Source of the DNA: Doryteuthis pealeii
Lineage: Eukaryota > Mollusca > Cephalopoda > Myopsida > Loliginidae
NCBI GenBank assembly: GCA_023376005.1
Contig: CM042150.1
Coordinates: 75,820,611-75,884,610, forward strand
Reading direction: 5' to 3'
DNA: 64,000 nt
Every line of letters begins with the position of its first letter. Position 1 is the first letter of the stretch. Shown piece after piece: positions 1 to 12,029 of the stretch. A model generated the notes under the pieces. That model was not told where the DNA came from, ran no database searches, and saw only the letters and a program-made list of their open reading frames with translations. The position numbers and the translations under genes are program-made.

Positions 1-1790
1 TAGCAAAATTGTAAGAAGATAGCTCCTTTAGTGGTAATCATTGATGCAAAATAAAAATGCTGGTTGGTTTTGCATCACCCATATAAGTGTCAATGTGCCA
101 GAAAATGATACTCTGATTGTTTATATCTTGGGTCATTTAGTATTAAAAGAGATTTCTATAGTTACACAAGAAAGTGAAGGGTTTCATATAACTGAACAGC
201 GTAGTAATTTCTGTCTTACTTTGTGGCTATAAATGCAGGTATGCATTCAAGTGCGAACAAAAGTCTCATCATCTTTACAATTAGAAAGAGATAAAAAAGC
301 AAGATAACTTGAAACAGGAAACAGTCCATAAAGTGGAACAGATGACCTGAAGCTGGTAAGGATGAAAGAACCAAAAAATGCAGAATAAAATATAAGAATG
401 AAACAATCCTTTGAATTCTCTTTCTTATCTATTATTAACAAGGAATTTATTTGTGGCACGTAGAGAGAAGTACAAAGACTGCAACAAATCTGGGTAGGTA
501 ATGCATGAAACTTTTTGCAAGTAGAATTTAAAAAAAAAAAGCAGTTAGCACATAAATATATCTTTGATGTATTTTCTTTAGTTCTACATGTTTTCTGTAG
601 AGAGCATTTTTTTAATGCTGACATTATCATCAGTCATTTTGGGTCCACTGTTAGACATAGGCTTTTCCCAACTCCTTCCATGGCAGCCATGACTGTGCTA
701 ATTTCTGCCATAACTTACAGCAGGGCTCTCTATCTCATCTTGTTTCTGGCTTTCTTCTCCTACTGCATTTGTTATTCATTGGGCACCATTTAATCAGAAT
801 TTGCTCTTTTCCACTTATGTCATGCTCACTGGCTTTTTAAAATTTCTGAATCAATTTTATATCTCTTTTTTATATCTACTCATGGATCCATGTTATTCCA
901 CAGGCACACACAAACACACACACACATATATATATCATTCTGTCTAACTGATTCTGTAGCCTGGTTTGGTTTGGGGGACATCATTAATGGGAAGCAATCA
1001 TAATACCAAATGTTGCTTGCTGGAAAATTGACTTTATGGATCATTATTATGCAGAAATAATCACCTGATAATTGCCAAATTAAGAGAAAAATAACTTTTA
1101 TAGATGAATCAGATTTTTAAAAAATCTTGTCTAATTTTAAAATGACACCATGCTGTAAATAGTATTTGTTTATTTGTGATAAAAAACATGAAAAAATAAA
1201 ATTGATTCAAAAGAATTTTTTAATGAAATAATACATAAACAACAACTTGAGAGAATTTCTAAAATAAACATTGCATCCTAAAAATATTCACTTTTTCAAA
1301 AATTTATTTTATTTTACTTTCTCTTCATAAAAATGAACAGTTCATATATTTAGAAAGTCTTCTCTTATTTTCATGAGGTGGGGGATTTATTGACCCCCCC
1401 AAAAAAAAGAAATATTTAAAAAATATATGAAAGTTTTTTTTTGTTTGTTGCCTGTTGCAACAATTTCCTGACTTAAACCATTAACAAAACAAAAAACAAC
1501 CCATCAGGATTGTCATGTTATGCATTTAAATAAATAACCCTTAGAGTTACCTTCTTTAGCTGCCTATTTTAACCAGTGGGAAAAATCTCTTAACACAATT
1601 TTTGTTCCCCTTTCACCACCTGCCTCTAATTTCACCCTTTCCCATGCTGAGTCTTGTCCAAAAAGGACCTAGATTCCAATCTCTGCCAACTTAGCCTATT
1701 CAGACCTCAAAGGTAATGTGAATTTGAGTTATCTTATAATTAGCTTCTTTGCTATTTAATTAATGTCATTTCTTCTTTATAGACCCTTAA
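1..1790. other. Unassigned AT-rich sequence
   Basis: Contains short (AC)n/(TA)n near 905-935 and A/T homopolymers. The ORFs at 41-232, 247-630 and 515-793 lack domains, splice support or codon bias. I see nothing else. Confidence 0.6.
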
Positions 1791-2480
1791 ATAATACCTT
1801 TTTTTTCCGTACTATCCGGTGTTTATCTAACAAAAGTACATTGCTTAATTTTGATAAATTTTTCCTGTCCATTTCAATCGGTGTTTCTTTCATGAAATGT
1901 ACATTTCTTATACTCCTTTCATGTTGACGTGAAACTTCTGTTCAGTAATTTCTTATTTATTTCTCTACGGTTATTTGTTTTGTATTTAGACATATTTTGT
2001 TACATTTCAACGGACTTTCAGTCAGCCTATTTGCTTTACACCCCTATGCCACTGTCTTTAACTGTTGATATTAAGCCATTGGCTCTAGTTATGGACACTT
2101 AATCTAAGCCTTGCTATATTCAATAGCTACTCAGCCAGCCTCTTGCTACTGGTTATTTGGCCTAGCCTCTTTGTTTAAACTTGAACACTCCACGTCATTG
2201 TTTTTATTTAACTGTTAGCACTTTCAAAGAATTAATTTGCTGTTTTGTGTCTCTTATTGACATTACAAACTGTATTTTACATTTCAGCTCTTACACCTTC
2301 GTATTGTGAATAAATATGTCTATGTAACCACATGGTCGTTGTCAGAGTCTGTGCTGTTTGACGGAGTTTACCTACATGGAACAAGACACGTCGCTGATGC
2401 CTTCAGAAGGATAAGGGCTGTGTTATGTGGAGGCATGATAAGGAATATTAGCCAAACATATATATTTATTCACCACAGTT
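1790..2480 (+). repeat. Possible LTR-like sequence
   Basis: A pyrimidine-rich stretch with a TATA-poor start runs to gtattgtgaataaatatgtc (polyadenylation-like AATAAA), tatgtaaccaca and then tggtcgttgtcagagtc. An AATAAA shortly before ...CA|TGG is the layout of an LTR end followed by a primer-binding site. There is no second copy and no gag/pol sequence, so this is weak. Confidence 0.25.
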
Positions 2481-2639
2481 ATTTTTCTGTATTTAAATCA
2501 AAGAAGAAAATCAATCAATTACAGAAAAGATTACCACAGCAAATGTGATAATTTAAAACTGAATTTCCTTTTATTCCTTTACAAAGATTATATAAATTAT
2601 CCTTAGTGTTTATTTAGGGTATGGTTTATTTTAAGATTT

Positions 2640-2778
2640 TAGAAGAATTATCTCATATCTGACGTTCTGATTTGACCCCAACACATGGACATACCAGTGT
2701 TGGCTAACCAACAAAAAATTACATTCATCAACTTTGTATGGACACTTAGTGCTATCTAGAGAACATGCTAAGAGTGAT

Positions 2779-2840
<62 letters not shown>
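2640..2840 (+). pseudogene. LINE 3'-end fragment running into (AG)n
   Basis: The + strand reads LTPTHGHTSVG, a stop, then PTKNYIHQLCMDT, the end of the LINE ORF (WTPSHGHTSVGRPAKTYI.QLC.DT). About 20 bp after the recognisable end it enters an (AG)n tract at 2782-2840. Stops show it is dead. Confidence 0.75.
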
Positions 2841-2842
<2 letters not shown>

Positions 2843-2849
2843 CTATGCT

Positions 2850-3686
2850 GTTGGTATGTCTTGAGGATAGTGATATTAATGTATTTTCATTGTATTTCAT
2901 CATGATTAGTTTAATGGTAGCTTATACAAGTAAAGTTATATTTTAAGATGTAATCTTCATCTTATGTTTATATTTCAACCATACCAGTTTTCCATTGTGA
3001 GTCTCACATCTTTTAACTTATCTTAAAAACTAATTGATAGAAAGCATGAAATATGAAGGAGTTAAAATGTGTTGAAAATTTAAAAAATATGATTAACTGG
3101 ATTAATAACAGGAAGAAATCTAATCAGAGAAAATTAGTGTAAAAATTAGAGCCAAGAATCTTAATATCATCACACAAAGTCCATTTAGAGTTCAAATTTT
3201 GTTGGAATTCAAAGGAAAAAGATGTATTTTTTTAAGCCCTAAAAAAGATTTATTTTTTAAGTCCTAGAAAAATTCAGCCTTTTTTTTCTCTCAACAGATT
3301 AAATGATGTGATGAAATGATATGAGATTGCATAATTTAGAAGACAATGGCTTAAGGGGAAATTGGACCAATGGATGGGAAAGCTCAGAAATGCGATTGTG
3401 TCAGGATCATCAAACTGCAACTAATGAACAAAATTATATTGATGTTGCTTTGTGCATTATTTTTAAAAAATGACAGAAACTAATTTCTCCTGCACTTCCA
3501 GAGATGGAGCAAATTTTGTTGGATAGCAGAAGAATCATAAATGTATAGATATATAAATGTATATATGTAAATATGTATATATAAATGTAAAGATATATGC
3601 ATGTATATAGCTGTTAAAATAAACTTCATTTAGTCAGATTCCATGAGAGTATTTTGGTAAGTCTATAAACATTTTAGCCAACCCTC

Positions 3687-3690
<4 letters not shown>
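2850..3690. other. Unassigned AT-rich sequence
   Basis: No repeat family or coding signal recognised. A TATA-type low-complexity stretch lies at 3543-3605. Confidence 0.5.
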
Positions 3691-3736
<46 letters not shown>

Positions 3737-3737
3737 C
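3691..3737. repeat. (TA)n(CA)n microsatellite
   Basis: A pure dinucleotide tract directly left of a repeat B copy; a second tract, (TA)n then (TG)n, closes that copy at 3984-4019. Confidence 0.95.
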
Positions 3738-3739
3738 AA

Positions 3740-3985
3740 CCCCTCCGCATGAGCAGGATGTGACACAAAGTCAATTTTTTAAGCGGAGTTTAACAGGTTT
3801 GAATTCAGAGTTTTCCTTCTCCTAAACCGGTTGCCTAACCAAGGTTAAAGAGCCAGGTCTGTCCTACTATTTACCCATAGCTGGAGGGAGAGTAGGATTC
3901 ATACCTTTCACAAGAGTATTAGCGCTAAGTGAAATGCAATTACCATGTCCAGGATTTGAACTCGGGGTGACGTGTCCAACCCTCA
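3740..3985 (-). repeat. SINE-like repeat B, minus strand
   Basis: Landmarks are ccttctcctaaaccggttgc, tatttacccatagctggagg, gattcatacctttcacaag and the terminal ccaggatttgaactcgg, which on the minus strand is a box-B-like gagttcaaatcctgg. (TA)n tracts flank both ends. About 15 other copies of this family occur in the window. Confidence 0.7.
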
Positions 3986-4499
3986 TATATATATATATAT
4001 ATATATTTTGTGTGTGTGTAGGAAATAATACATAGATATAATTCTAATGCAAACAAGTTAGGACACTTAAAAGTAGAATAAGATTACACTGGTCAACACT
4101 AAGTCTCCCATTATATCAATAAAGACAAAGCCAGTCATGTGAAAAATGCTAACATTGACAGATAATCTGGTTTACTTAATAGGCAACACTTCTCATCAGA
4201 TTCAAACAATAAGAAAAGCAAAAACCAATTAGTTTATATCTTTCAAATCTAAAGAGATTCAGATGGAAATTCTAAAAAGCAAAATTGATATTGGTTAATC
4301 AATCTCATAACAATTTTTCTCATTTTTCTTGTCACAGAACAATGCACAGATAAAGTAGGCTAAAAAAAAAAAGTTTTGACAAAGTTCCAAATTGTTTGGT
4401 AAATATTTACATTGTAAATTCTAAGGGGGCAACTTTGATTTATACAAAGATTTCAAAAGATTTGTAATTATTGAATTGTAGATCTTAGATATAAGTAAG

Positions 4500-4750
4500 T
4501 AAAGTTGGCAGAGTGACCTATTGTTGGTATCAGCTGGACAGTGAGAGAGTCTACCCCCTTTTCGATAGCGCTAAACCAGGGAGATAGTTTTGCTGAGGTT
4601 GAGCGCCACACCTACCGTCAGCTCCCCACATTACTGCACAAATCAGATTACCTAATCTGTGCTACTCATGTGCTGAGTCGGGGACCAGTATTGAACCAGG
4701 AACCTTGCGATTCCTAGGCAGGTGCTCTACTGACTGTGTCAGTTACATTA
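4500..4750 (-). repeat. tRNA-derived SINE, family A, minus strand
   Basis: On the minus strand, cacagtcagtagagcac (box A region, near 4735-4720) is followed by box B GGTTCAATACT (4697-4687), the body, and the tail gataccaacaatagg (near 4520). It is the best-preserved head of the family in this window, with both boxes recognisable. Confidence 0.75.
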
Positions 4751-4989
4751 TGGGCCAAATGGTATGGTAAGACTCATCACTCCTCATATCTTACTGGCAA
4801 ATGGGAAGGCCTAACGTCTACAGTAACTGAGAAAGGGCTGATAAAATGGAAAAAATACAATATGTGAAGATATGTTCTCGAGCTTTGATAGGGCAACCAA
4901 TCCAAGAAGAAGGAGAACTATGACTCACATGGCAGGATAAAGTTTATTTACCTTCCATATTTTATACACATTGCGGAAGGCTTGAATCC

Positions 4990-5870
4990 TGTAGTGAGAT
5001 AAAATCTGATGGGATGTGATGCTTCTAATATATCTTAGAGCAGGTGTGCCCAATATGTTGATCATGAGTGACTGGTAGATGGCAAAACAAGTACGAGTAG
5101 ATTGCATGCCATTCAAAAAGTCTTTTTTTTTAGCCTATCATCTATCCTCCATTAGGCAGGTGCCACTTGATTAATGTACAGGGCCACCAGTCAGCTGTTT
5201 CTTAAAAACTGTCTTCATTCACATAGAAAATGACAAGGTACTGCAAAACTACAATAAACTAAGTGACATAGTTAACTGACAATTTATATCTACTAAAGAA
5301 GGGACATAAAAAAATGAATAAGGGAGCTGTACTAAGTAAGAAACCAAAAACCTATTTTGCTCTACTATTTATGTGAGTCAGACTTTTCCTATATGATCAT
5401 TATTAAGCCCAAATACAGTTCCATCATGACTGATGATCATTTGGAAGCTGATTGAGGAGGTTGGCTACCAGCAGTTAATGCAACACTGGCTGACTTCATT
5501 CAGTACAGACTAAGTTAGTTGCCATAAATGTATTCAATTGTATTGTGCCATGAGGGTTCATGCAGTGATGCAAGGTAGTGAATATATACTGTAATAAATA
5601 AATATAGTGAGCATTTTTTTAAAATAAAGATATATCATTTTGACCTGATCCTTTTAAAAATGCTTGTAAGCAGAAAAAGTGTTGTCCAAGAGTTGAAAAA
5701 CTTCTCAAGATATTTCCAAATTTTGTCCTTTGATGACGCACTTTTTAGAAATAAATGGTTTTGGAAAAAATTACTTAGGTTTTATTAGGCTAAGCCTAAG
5801 TGTCATGACATACAAACTAACCAAATTTTAAATATTTCAAACATTTGTCAGCATAACATGCATAAATTTA
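4990..5870. other. Unassigned sequence with repeat traces
   Basis: A family-B-like scrap (gctttgatagggcaaccaat) is at 4880-4915. The rest, including ggttggctaccagcagttaa, is not recognised. No convincing ORF. Confidence 0.5.
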
Positions 5871-6040
5871 GGAGGCGCAGTTAATTTAACAGTTATCATT
5901 GTACAAAATAGGATCCAAATCCTGGACCAGGCTGTTTGTGTTTCACTTTGTGCTAATGTTCTTGGGAAAAGCATGAATCCTTTTTCTCCCCCCAGCTATC
6001 ACTAAAATTTAGGGTAGACTGGATATTTTTATGTATCCAA
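5870..6040 (+). repeat. SINE-like repeat B, plus strand
   Basis: The segment gatccaaatcctggaccagg, then ttgtgctaatgttcttggga and catgaatcctttttctcc, is family B in the sense direction, truncated before its 3' end. Confidence 0.6.
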
Positions 6041-6639
6041 GTGATTAGTCTAATGATTAGTTTTAATTTGTAGGAAGACAACAATTGTCTTCCCTTAGAT
6101 TTGTGGGTGTATCTTTGGATATCATGTGTCCATTGGATCTATGGGAATTCAGAATCCTTATTCGTTTCACTTTTGGTCCCCATTCTTCAAACAGATAAGA
6201 CCTCCATTTCTATGCCTTCGTTCATTGAACAGTCTTAGTTCACCACCTGATGAATTATGTTGTAATTCACCTTGCTATTGAAATGAAGGCCACCAAAGAA
6301 GACAAGACTTTTCACTATTTTGGTATGCCTTTTTACATACTGCTTCTTCATGAAACAATATGCACATTTCATCAGTTGAGACATGTGTTCTTGAAATATT
6401 TCTTATATGTTTTATATGTATGAAATATCCTACATGTGTATATGAACCTATCTTATTTTTCCTTCTGTTTCTTCAGTCTTAATGTATCAATGGATATACA
6501 AATATTAATATTGAAGATTGGTGAATGGAGATTTGGCTAAATATCTTCCCTAGCACCAAATAACCAATAATTTTATCACTTGATTAATAATTAGTTTTAT
6601 TTTACTTCTTCACTTTTAGAGTTATTGTATTATTCTTTC

Positions 6640-6905
6640 CTTGAAAAGAAACAAGGTAGGTATGGTGCTCCACTTCTACTTATACTGCCGTTTCCCCTTA
6701 TCGCCCGGGCACATCAGTCGAACCTCGCGCCCGTGCCAATTATCGTGCATTCGATGGATGCATGTTAGCTCCAACATCCAGGCACCTGAATTGCACCTCG
6801 TGTCCATCCAGCGCCTAAATCTCATTTCTTTGCATTCCAGGGCGTGGGTTCGACTCCGGCAGGCAAGACACTCTCACTCTTTTTCCAAATGAGTACAGTG
6901 GTACT
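6640..6905 (+). repeat. GC-richer tRNA-like SINE
   Basis: Box B GGTTCGACTCC at 6847-6857 is exact. The region (atcgcccgggcacatc...ctccaacatccaggcac) is markedly richer in GC than its surroundings. The ORF at 6641-6892 is not coding. I see no second copy in the window. Confidence 0.5.
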
Positions 6906-7361
6906 CGTTCTCCGTCACAGAAAGAATACACAAACATGTCCCAACAGCTAGAAATATTTACATATTGTTCAGTGATACAAAAATAGATAAAAGCTTACTG
7001 GATGAAGATGTCAGTAAAATGATCATAGTCATATTGTCTTTACTGTTCAATGACTGGTAGTGAGACCTCTGCTGTTCAAAGACAAAAGAGAATGAGAATA
7101 GATTTCAGAAATTGTCATCTGACAGTCCACAAACCACCTAATGGACACGTCCAATATCCAAGAGAGACAATTATTTATTGTATCTCTACATTATGTTGGA
7201 GGGTTTGTTTTCTTTTTGGAATAGAAATTATTCACTCCAAAATATTTGTTGGGTAAAAACTTTCATCTTAATCACTCATACTTTTCTTATTAAAAATCTA
7301 AGTGAAACACAACATTATTTACACAACAAAGTATTTCATACTCAAAGCCAACAGTATTTAG

Positions 7362-8470
7362 CAGTTGAAATGATTGTGTGTGGTAACCTCATTTGAGTAT
7401 CCAGTCCTTTGCATTATGTTAGCTATAATTACTTTCTATACATAAACATATAAGTCAAATAATTCATATAAAGATCTAAGAAATAAATTTAATACATCTC
7501 TTCAGTCTACACTTCCCTACAATTCAATAATCTAAAACATGGTTGATAAATTTCATGAAGCTGGGAGCAAACTGGATTGAAAGAGCTTCTATATGGCCCT
7601 TTTTGTTAACTGCCAAAGTTTTTGATGATGATGCATCCAAGCACTTAGCTTGTTCCTCCAGAAAATCTCTTGGAAAACTATTTTTGCAGATTGGGCTGTC
7701 TGTAACCCTGCTTTTACTAAGTAGTTGAAATATCAAAAAGATGCTTACATCCTTTTGGAAACAACTTGATCATCTTTTCACTGATATACACAATCCTTTA
7801 TACACACATAGACACATGTGTTCAACCAATACACAGTTGAAATGATTGTCTCATGCAACAGCTCTATTTGAATATCCATTCCTTTGTGTTATATCAGCTC
7901 TATAATTTTTCATGTATAGATATATTTCACATATGAATTTTATAAACATCTGAGAAATTAATTTAATATACATATTTCTTCCTGTCAACACTTCTCATTA
8001 TTAATGGTTAATAAACTTTACAATACTGGGAGTGTACTAGATTAAAAGAGCTTCTGTTTGGCCCTTTTTGTTAATTAGCAAAATTCTTGATGATATATAA
8101 AAATATTTAACTTGCTCATCCAGAAAATCTCTTAGAAAATTATCTTTGAAGATTGGGCTGTCTACAACCCTGCTTTTACTAAGGATTTAAAATAGTTTAA
8201 AATCAATTCATCAAAAGGATTATTTCATCCTTTTAGAAAAACTCTGTACATCATATGTTAGACTCAGCTGAGCATCCATTCTTTGTTAATAGCATTTGGT
8301 TGATAAATTTCCTCAGACTGGCAGCTTATGAAATCAAAAAAGATTAGATCAGTCATCTTTATGAAATACCAAAGTTTTGATCTGTCTTAAAGCTCAATCC
8401 ACTCACACAGAAAATCTCTTGGAAAGATATTTTTGCATGTTGGACTGTTTACAACTACTGTTTTCAGGGC
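7362..8470 (-). repeat. Diverged tandem triplication with a conserved minus-strand peptide
   Basis: Three tandem segments start near 7362, 7832 and 8252. Each contains, on the minus strand, a peptide of the form DSPxCKNxFPRDFLxEQ: TDSPICKNSFPRDFLEEQ (about 7690-7637), VDSPIFKDNFLRDFLDEQ (about 8165-8112) and VNSPTCKNIFPRDFLCEW (about 8450-8397). Copy 1 has an open frame of 70 codons; copies 2 and 3 have stops. I do not recognise the protein. Confidence 0.6.
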
Positions 8471-8900
8471 TACAAAAATGTTAGTGGGTGCCTTCATAGG
8501 CCACCTTGTTGGCTGGGGTGTTAGAATACACAGTGCACCTCTGCAATGGGATAACTCCCCACCCAATGGGACCACCTGTTGGCCATGGGTGGTGACTCAT
8601 GATGCTTAAGGACGGAATCCTGGTGGATGAACAGACTATGACATTCAACACTCAGGCTAGACAGGCAGTCGGATCAAGTGGAGAGGGCCTCTCCGAACAT
8701 TTGATCAGTTGGTCATGTCAAGCCTTAGCACCTGTATCATTGTCCCAACCCAATTGCCCTTATGGCAACCCCCAATCCTTTGTATCATATGGGTGATAAA
8801 AGGCAGTGGCTTAGGGAACCTAGAGGGAAGATAACTCTTCCAGGCAAGGGAAGACAACCCAACAACATGCCATTAAAATCAAACAATTAATAAAAAAAAT
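8455..8900 (+). repeat. GC-richer dispersed repeat with a family-C-like tail
   Basis: The region (ttagtgggtgccttcatagg ... gcttaggga) is GC-richer than its flanks and ends acaacatgccattaaaatca then (a)n-like sequence. That tail matches the 3' end of repeat C. A shared tail with an unrelated body is the usual sign of SINEs that use a common LINE partner. Confidence 0.45.
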
Positions 8901-9215
8901 TAATTCAATCTTTCATTGGCCTGATTCATTGAAATGAGATTCATTTCATAGGCTTATAGCTGTGTTGAATGTGACTGATTACTCACATCCTTGTTGCCGC
9001 TGTTGAAATCCATGACCCACTACCTGACTGAGCTCCTGTTTACAATTTGGGTTTTGTAATCATTTAGCAAGTGTTGATGAATGCCAATAAGTTTGATTTT
9101 TTCCACACGAATGAATTCAATAATATACCTTTGCTTTCATATCAGATACCATTTTGCCAGATTGTAGCTTAGCTGCAATCAGTAACAAGCAAAGAAATAT
9201 GGGTTACTGGTTAGA
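8890..9215 (-). pseudogene. Decayed mariner-family transposase, N-terminal part, minus strand
   Basis: Reading the minus strand from about 9190 gives EFIRVEKIKLIGIHQHLLND, then a degenerate VNRSSVR, a stop, and WVMDFNSGNKDVS. This matches the layout of the mariner helix-turn-helix region (LLN..., VSTVRRWV, FSSGD). It belongs to the same family as the copies at 12030 and 16322, is more diverged, and contains stops. No catalytic part was seen. Confidence 0.6.
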
Positions 9216-9609
9216 AGGTTCGATTTCTACTGTCATACCATCAGCATCCATCACTGACATGCTCCAACATAATTAAATAGAATGCATTACTTTTGAAGTG
9301 AACCACTTATAAATGTATCCTGTAAGCTTTTATTAATTGCTAGTGAAAATTTGCCATCAAAAACAAGTAGCCATCGATGGTGAAAAGTGTTTAGTAGTTG
9401 AACACTTACTCTCTCCACAGTGGTGTTAATGTACTCTTGTATCTGTTGTAGTTTTTGTGGAAATGAATAGGTTTTACTTTCAGAGTTGTAGGAAAGAGGT
9501 CTACATTCATTTGAAATACAAAATTATTCATTTTACTTTTTGATACTATTATTTTCTGTAAAATACAGATTGAAAAGTTTATCAATTCTTACTTAAGATA
9601 GATATAAGT

Positions 9610-9835
9610 ATAGTCGTCGGGGTGGCCTAACCTTGATATCAGCCAAACAGCGAAGGAGTCTATCCCCTTTTCACTAGCGCTAGACCAAGGAGATTGTTTT
9701 TTAAACCTCTGAGTCAGTGCACGACACCTACCATCAGCTCCTCACTTTACCACACAGATCCCTGTGCTACTCATATGCTGAGTTGGTGAGGGCCGGTATC
9801 AAACTAGAAACCTTGAGATAGATGTCACTAAAAAG
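9610..9835 (-). repeat. tRNA-derived SINE, family A, minus strand, diverged
   Basis: It shares the order of 4500-4750: tatcagccaaacagcg, ccccttttcactagcgctag, catcagctcctcac, gtgctactcatatgctgag and a box-B-like tatcaaactagaaac. The box A end is truncated. Confidence 0.65.
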
Positions 9836-9879
9836 GGTTTGGTTGATTTGTTTAATGGTATTAATGTATCTGTATGGTA

Positions 9880-10200
9880 TCAATTACGCCTATATTAATA
9901 CTAATAATTTCAAGCCTCCATTTGACCCATAAGTGGGATTCTAATAAGTATTGTCACTATGAATCATATTGAAACTGGGAGTAATGGCAAAAATGGGTGA
10001 CTTCACACTCCCCAGGGATCTAGAACTGGATCTTCATCACTGGATTCTGTTTAATGTCATACCCAGAACTCAATATTTGGGGGTTACCCATCTGCATGCA
10101 ATACAGTCAGTGTATTCTAAGTCATGCCAATAGAGATACTAAAAATTCTTGTTTATCTGTTGGTATGAATCTTATGTTACATAATTATTAGATACCTAAT
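9880..10200 (-). repeat. Dispersed repeat C, minus strand
   Basis: The segment tattaatactaataatttc, tttgacccataagtgggatt, cactccccagggatctagaa and gtcatacccagaactc matches 13800-14110. Together with repeat D it forms a composite that occurs three times. Confidence 0.55.
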
Positions 10201-10216
10201 GATTATGGCAATAGTG

Positions 10217-10735
10217 TAGAAATCATAATGGCGATTAGTGCAGCTGATGGCCTTGAGAGTGAGTGACAGCGCTTGACCTCACTCTCACCTTCCGGGGATA
10301 AATCGTGAGAACCGGAAGGCATAGAAGACCCTGTTCCGTTTTAAGGATACTAAGTAACTCAGAGTTAGAGGTAGCAGTGAGCTCGAAGGGGTAAGTCATG
10401 TTATACATGCGGCCCCTCAACTGCGCAGGTGTCTGGGTTGGGGATTTGGAAATAAAATAACAACGTAAATCGAAGTCTTGTGTTTATTACCTAAAAACTA
10501 ACAATGACACAGGGCTTCTGATAAGGAGAAATCCCTAGCATAGAAAACCAGACCCGGAATCCCACAGAAGACCAGACCTTAGAAGATATACCAGACCAAG
10601 ATGTTAGAAGATAGAACCAAAGCCAGCCAGAAGAAAATACGACCAGAGTAAAGAAGTAAGAAAAGAGTATACAACATATATGCTGATTTGGTACTGTGAA
10701 GACCTCAGTATATAACACTTATCCCCTCAACATAT
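10217..10735 (+). repeat. LTR-like dispersed repeat D
   Basis: It begins tgtagaaatcataatggcg and contains gaccttccggggataaatcg, an aataaaa signal, and tcttgtgtttattacctaaa ending aactaaca; this TG...CA block is about 285 bp, the shape of an LTR. About 230 bp of further conserved sequence follows (accagacccgg..., agaccagaccttagaagata). Two closer relatives are at 14145-14650 and 18435-18938. No reverse transcriptase is attached. Confidence 0.45.
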
Positions 10736-10739
10736 TGGT

Positions 10740-11590
10740 TTTATCAACTGAGCAGTGAAATATAACCACCTTCGAGCCATGTTTTTTTATGTTTTATTTA
10801 ATTTATTTTAAAGTGTTTTTTTCTTTTACATTTTTATCTTTGTAGTGTTATTATTGAGAATATTGGCTTTGTAAAAGCTCAGTAGAAAGCTTTTTACACG
10901 ATTATTATATCTTGAATGTTTAGAAAATTTGTGACTTGGTCGAGGAAAGAGGAATTGAATCTTTGAATAAAAAATGTTTTCTGGCCATCAGGTTTGGTAG
11001 TGTTCCAATCATCAAAGATCAAGCAGACTGTTTTGTCATTTTTGGTCTTAAGTGGATTCTAAAAACATTGTACGTGGGTACATCAATTATATTGCTATAA
11101 TCTACTTATATGTAGACTACAATGTAACTTCATATATTCCATTGTTATGATAATACCAGGTGTTACTTGACGCCACTTTATAAGTGAGAGTAAGAGTGAG
11201 AGAGATTAGATAGAGTACATTACTTAATCTTTTTTTTTATCTCTTTCACTTTCTTCTTTTTCACCATAATTCCACTCTCTGTGCCACTTGATGCTGTTTC
11301 TCTTATTTTCAGTTTTTTTTCTCTTCAAACTTATTCTCTCTTCAGTTCCTTCTTTCCATGCTATCTTTTTTTTTCTTCTGTTCATTTATTTGTCTTGAAA
11401 GATTTCAGCCAGCCTCTATTTTCAACTAACCAACATGGCTGATGTGACCATCTTGAACAGAGAAACAAACAAAAATACTGATTCATATGTATATAATCCG
11501 GCTATTGATGATAATATCATAATAACAGACTATGCTTGTTTTTTTCTTTTCTTTCAAAGTTTACCCAGAATGTTCTGTAAGCCCTTTTGA
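10740..11590. other. Unassigned AT-rich sequence
   Basis: Pyrimidine-rich between 11220 and 11400 (ctctttcactttcttctttt). A similar pyrimidine-rich block occurs at 29040-29260 (cactctttcttgctctttta), with related flanks (gattagatagagtacatta against ataactaggtaaactacac), suggesting an old dispersed repeat. Confidence 0.45.
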
Positions 11591-12005
11591 TAGGGCTTAG
11601 AATATGCTTATTGTATGCTCTGCAGAGGATTAAAACGCCCCCACCAGAAAAAGGGGTTACACTTGTAAAACAGTAAACCACATCTGATGGTGAGGCTTTA
11701 GTCTTGGAGATCTGAAGAATATTGAGTACCCCTTCATTGCTATTAATTCCAGGTCCATTCTGATATGAAGTAGTTGTACTCATTATGAGTCAAATTGTTT
11801 AAAAATCATTTGTATACAATTTGGATTGTGTGCAAAAAAAACAAAAAAACTCTTAAGACATAACTACCCCCAAAAGTTAATATGAACATACAATAAACAC
11901 AATTCTCTAACCTCCAAGTATAAAATAACCCTAGATGGGATGACATGCCATTAATATCAATCAATATTAGATGGGTTGAAATGCAGTTAAAATCAATCAA
12001 TCAAT
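11590..12005 (+). repeat. Dispersed repeat C, plus strand
   Basis: It runs from ggcttagaatatgcttattg through gagatctgaagaatattgag and acaataaacacaattctcta to gggatgacatgccattaata and (atca)n. This gives the sense 3' end of the family. The left boundary of the 4.3-kb duplication falls inside its tail. Confidence 0.6.
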
Positions 12006-12029
12006 AATATGAAGACATTTTAGTGCTTT

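Noticed and set aside
515..793. 92-codon ORF, plus strand
   Set aside because: Hydrophobic and low-complexity, overlapped on the other strand by an equally long ORF, with no domain or splice context.
2734..2946. ORFs with ERERER or SLSLSL runs on both strands
   Set aside because: Products of the (AG)n tract after a LINE tail, not proteins.
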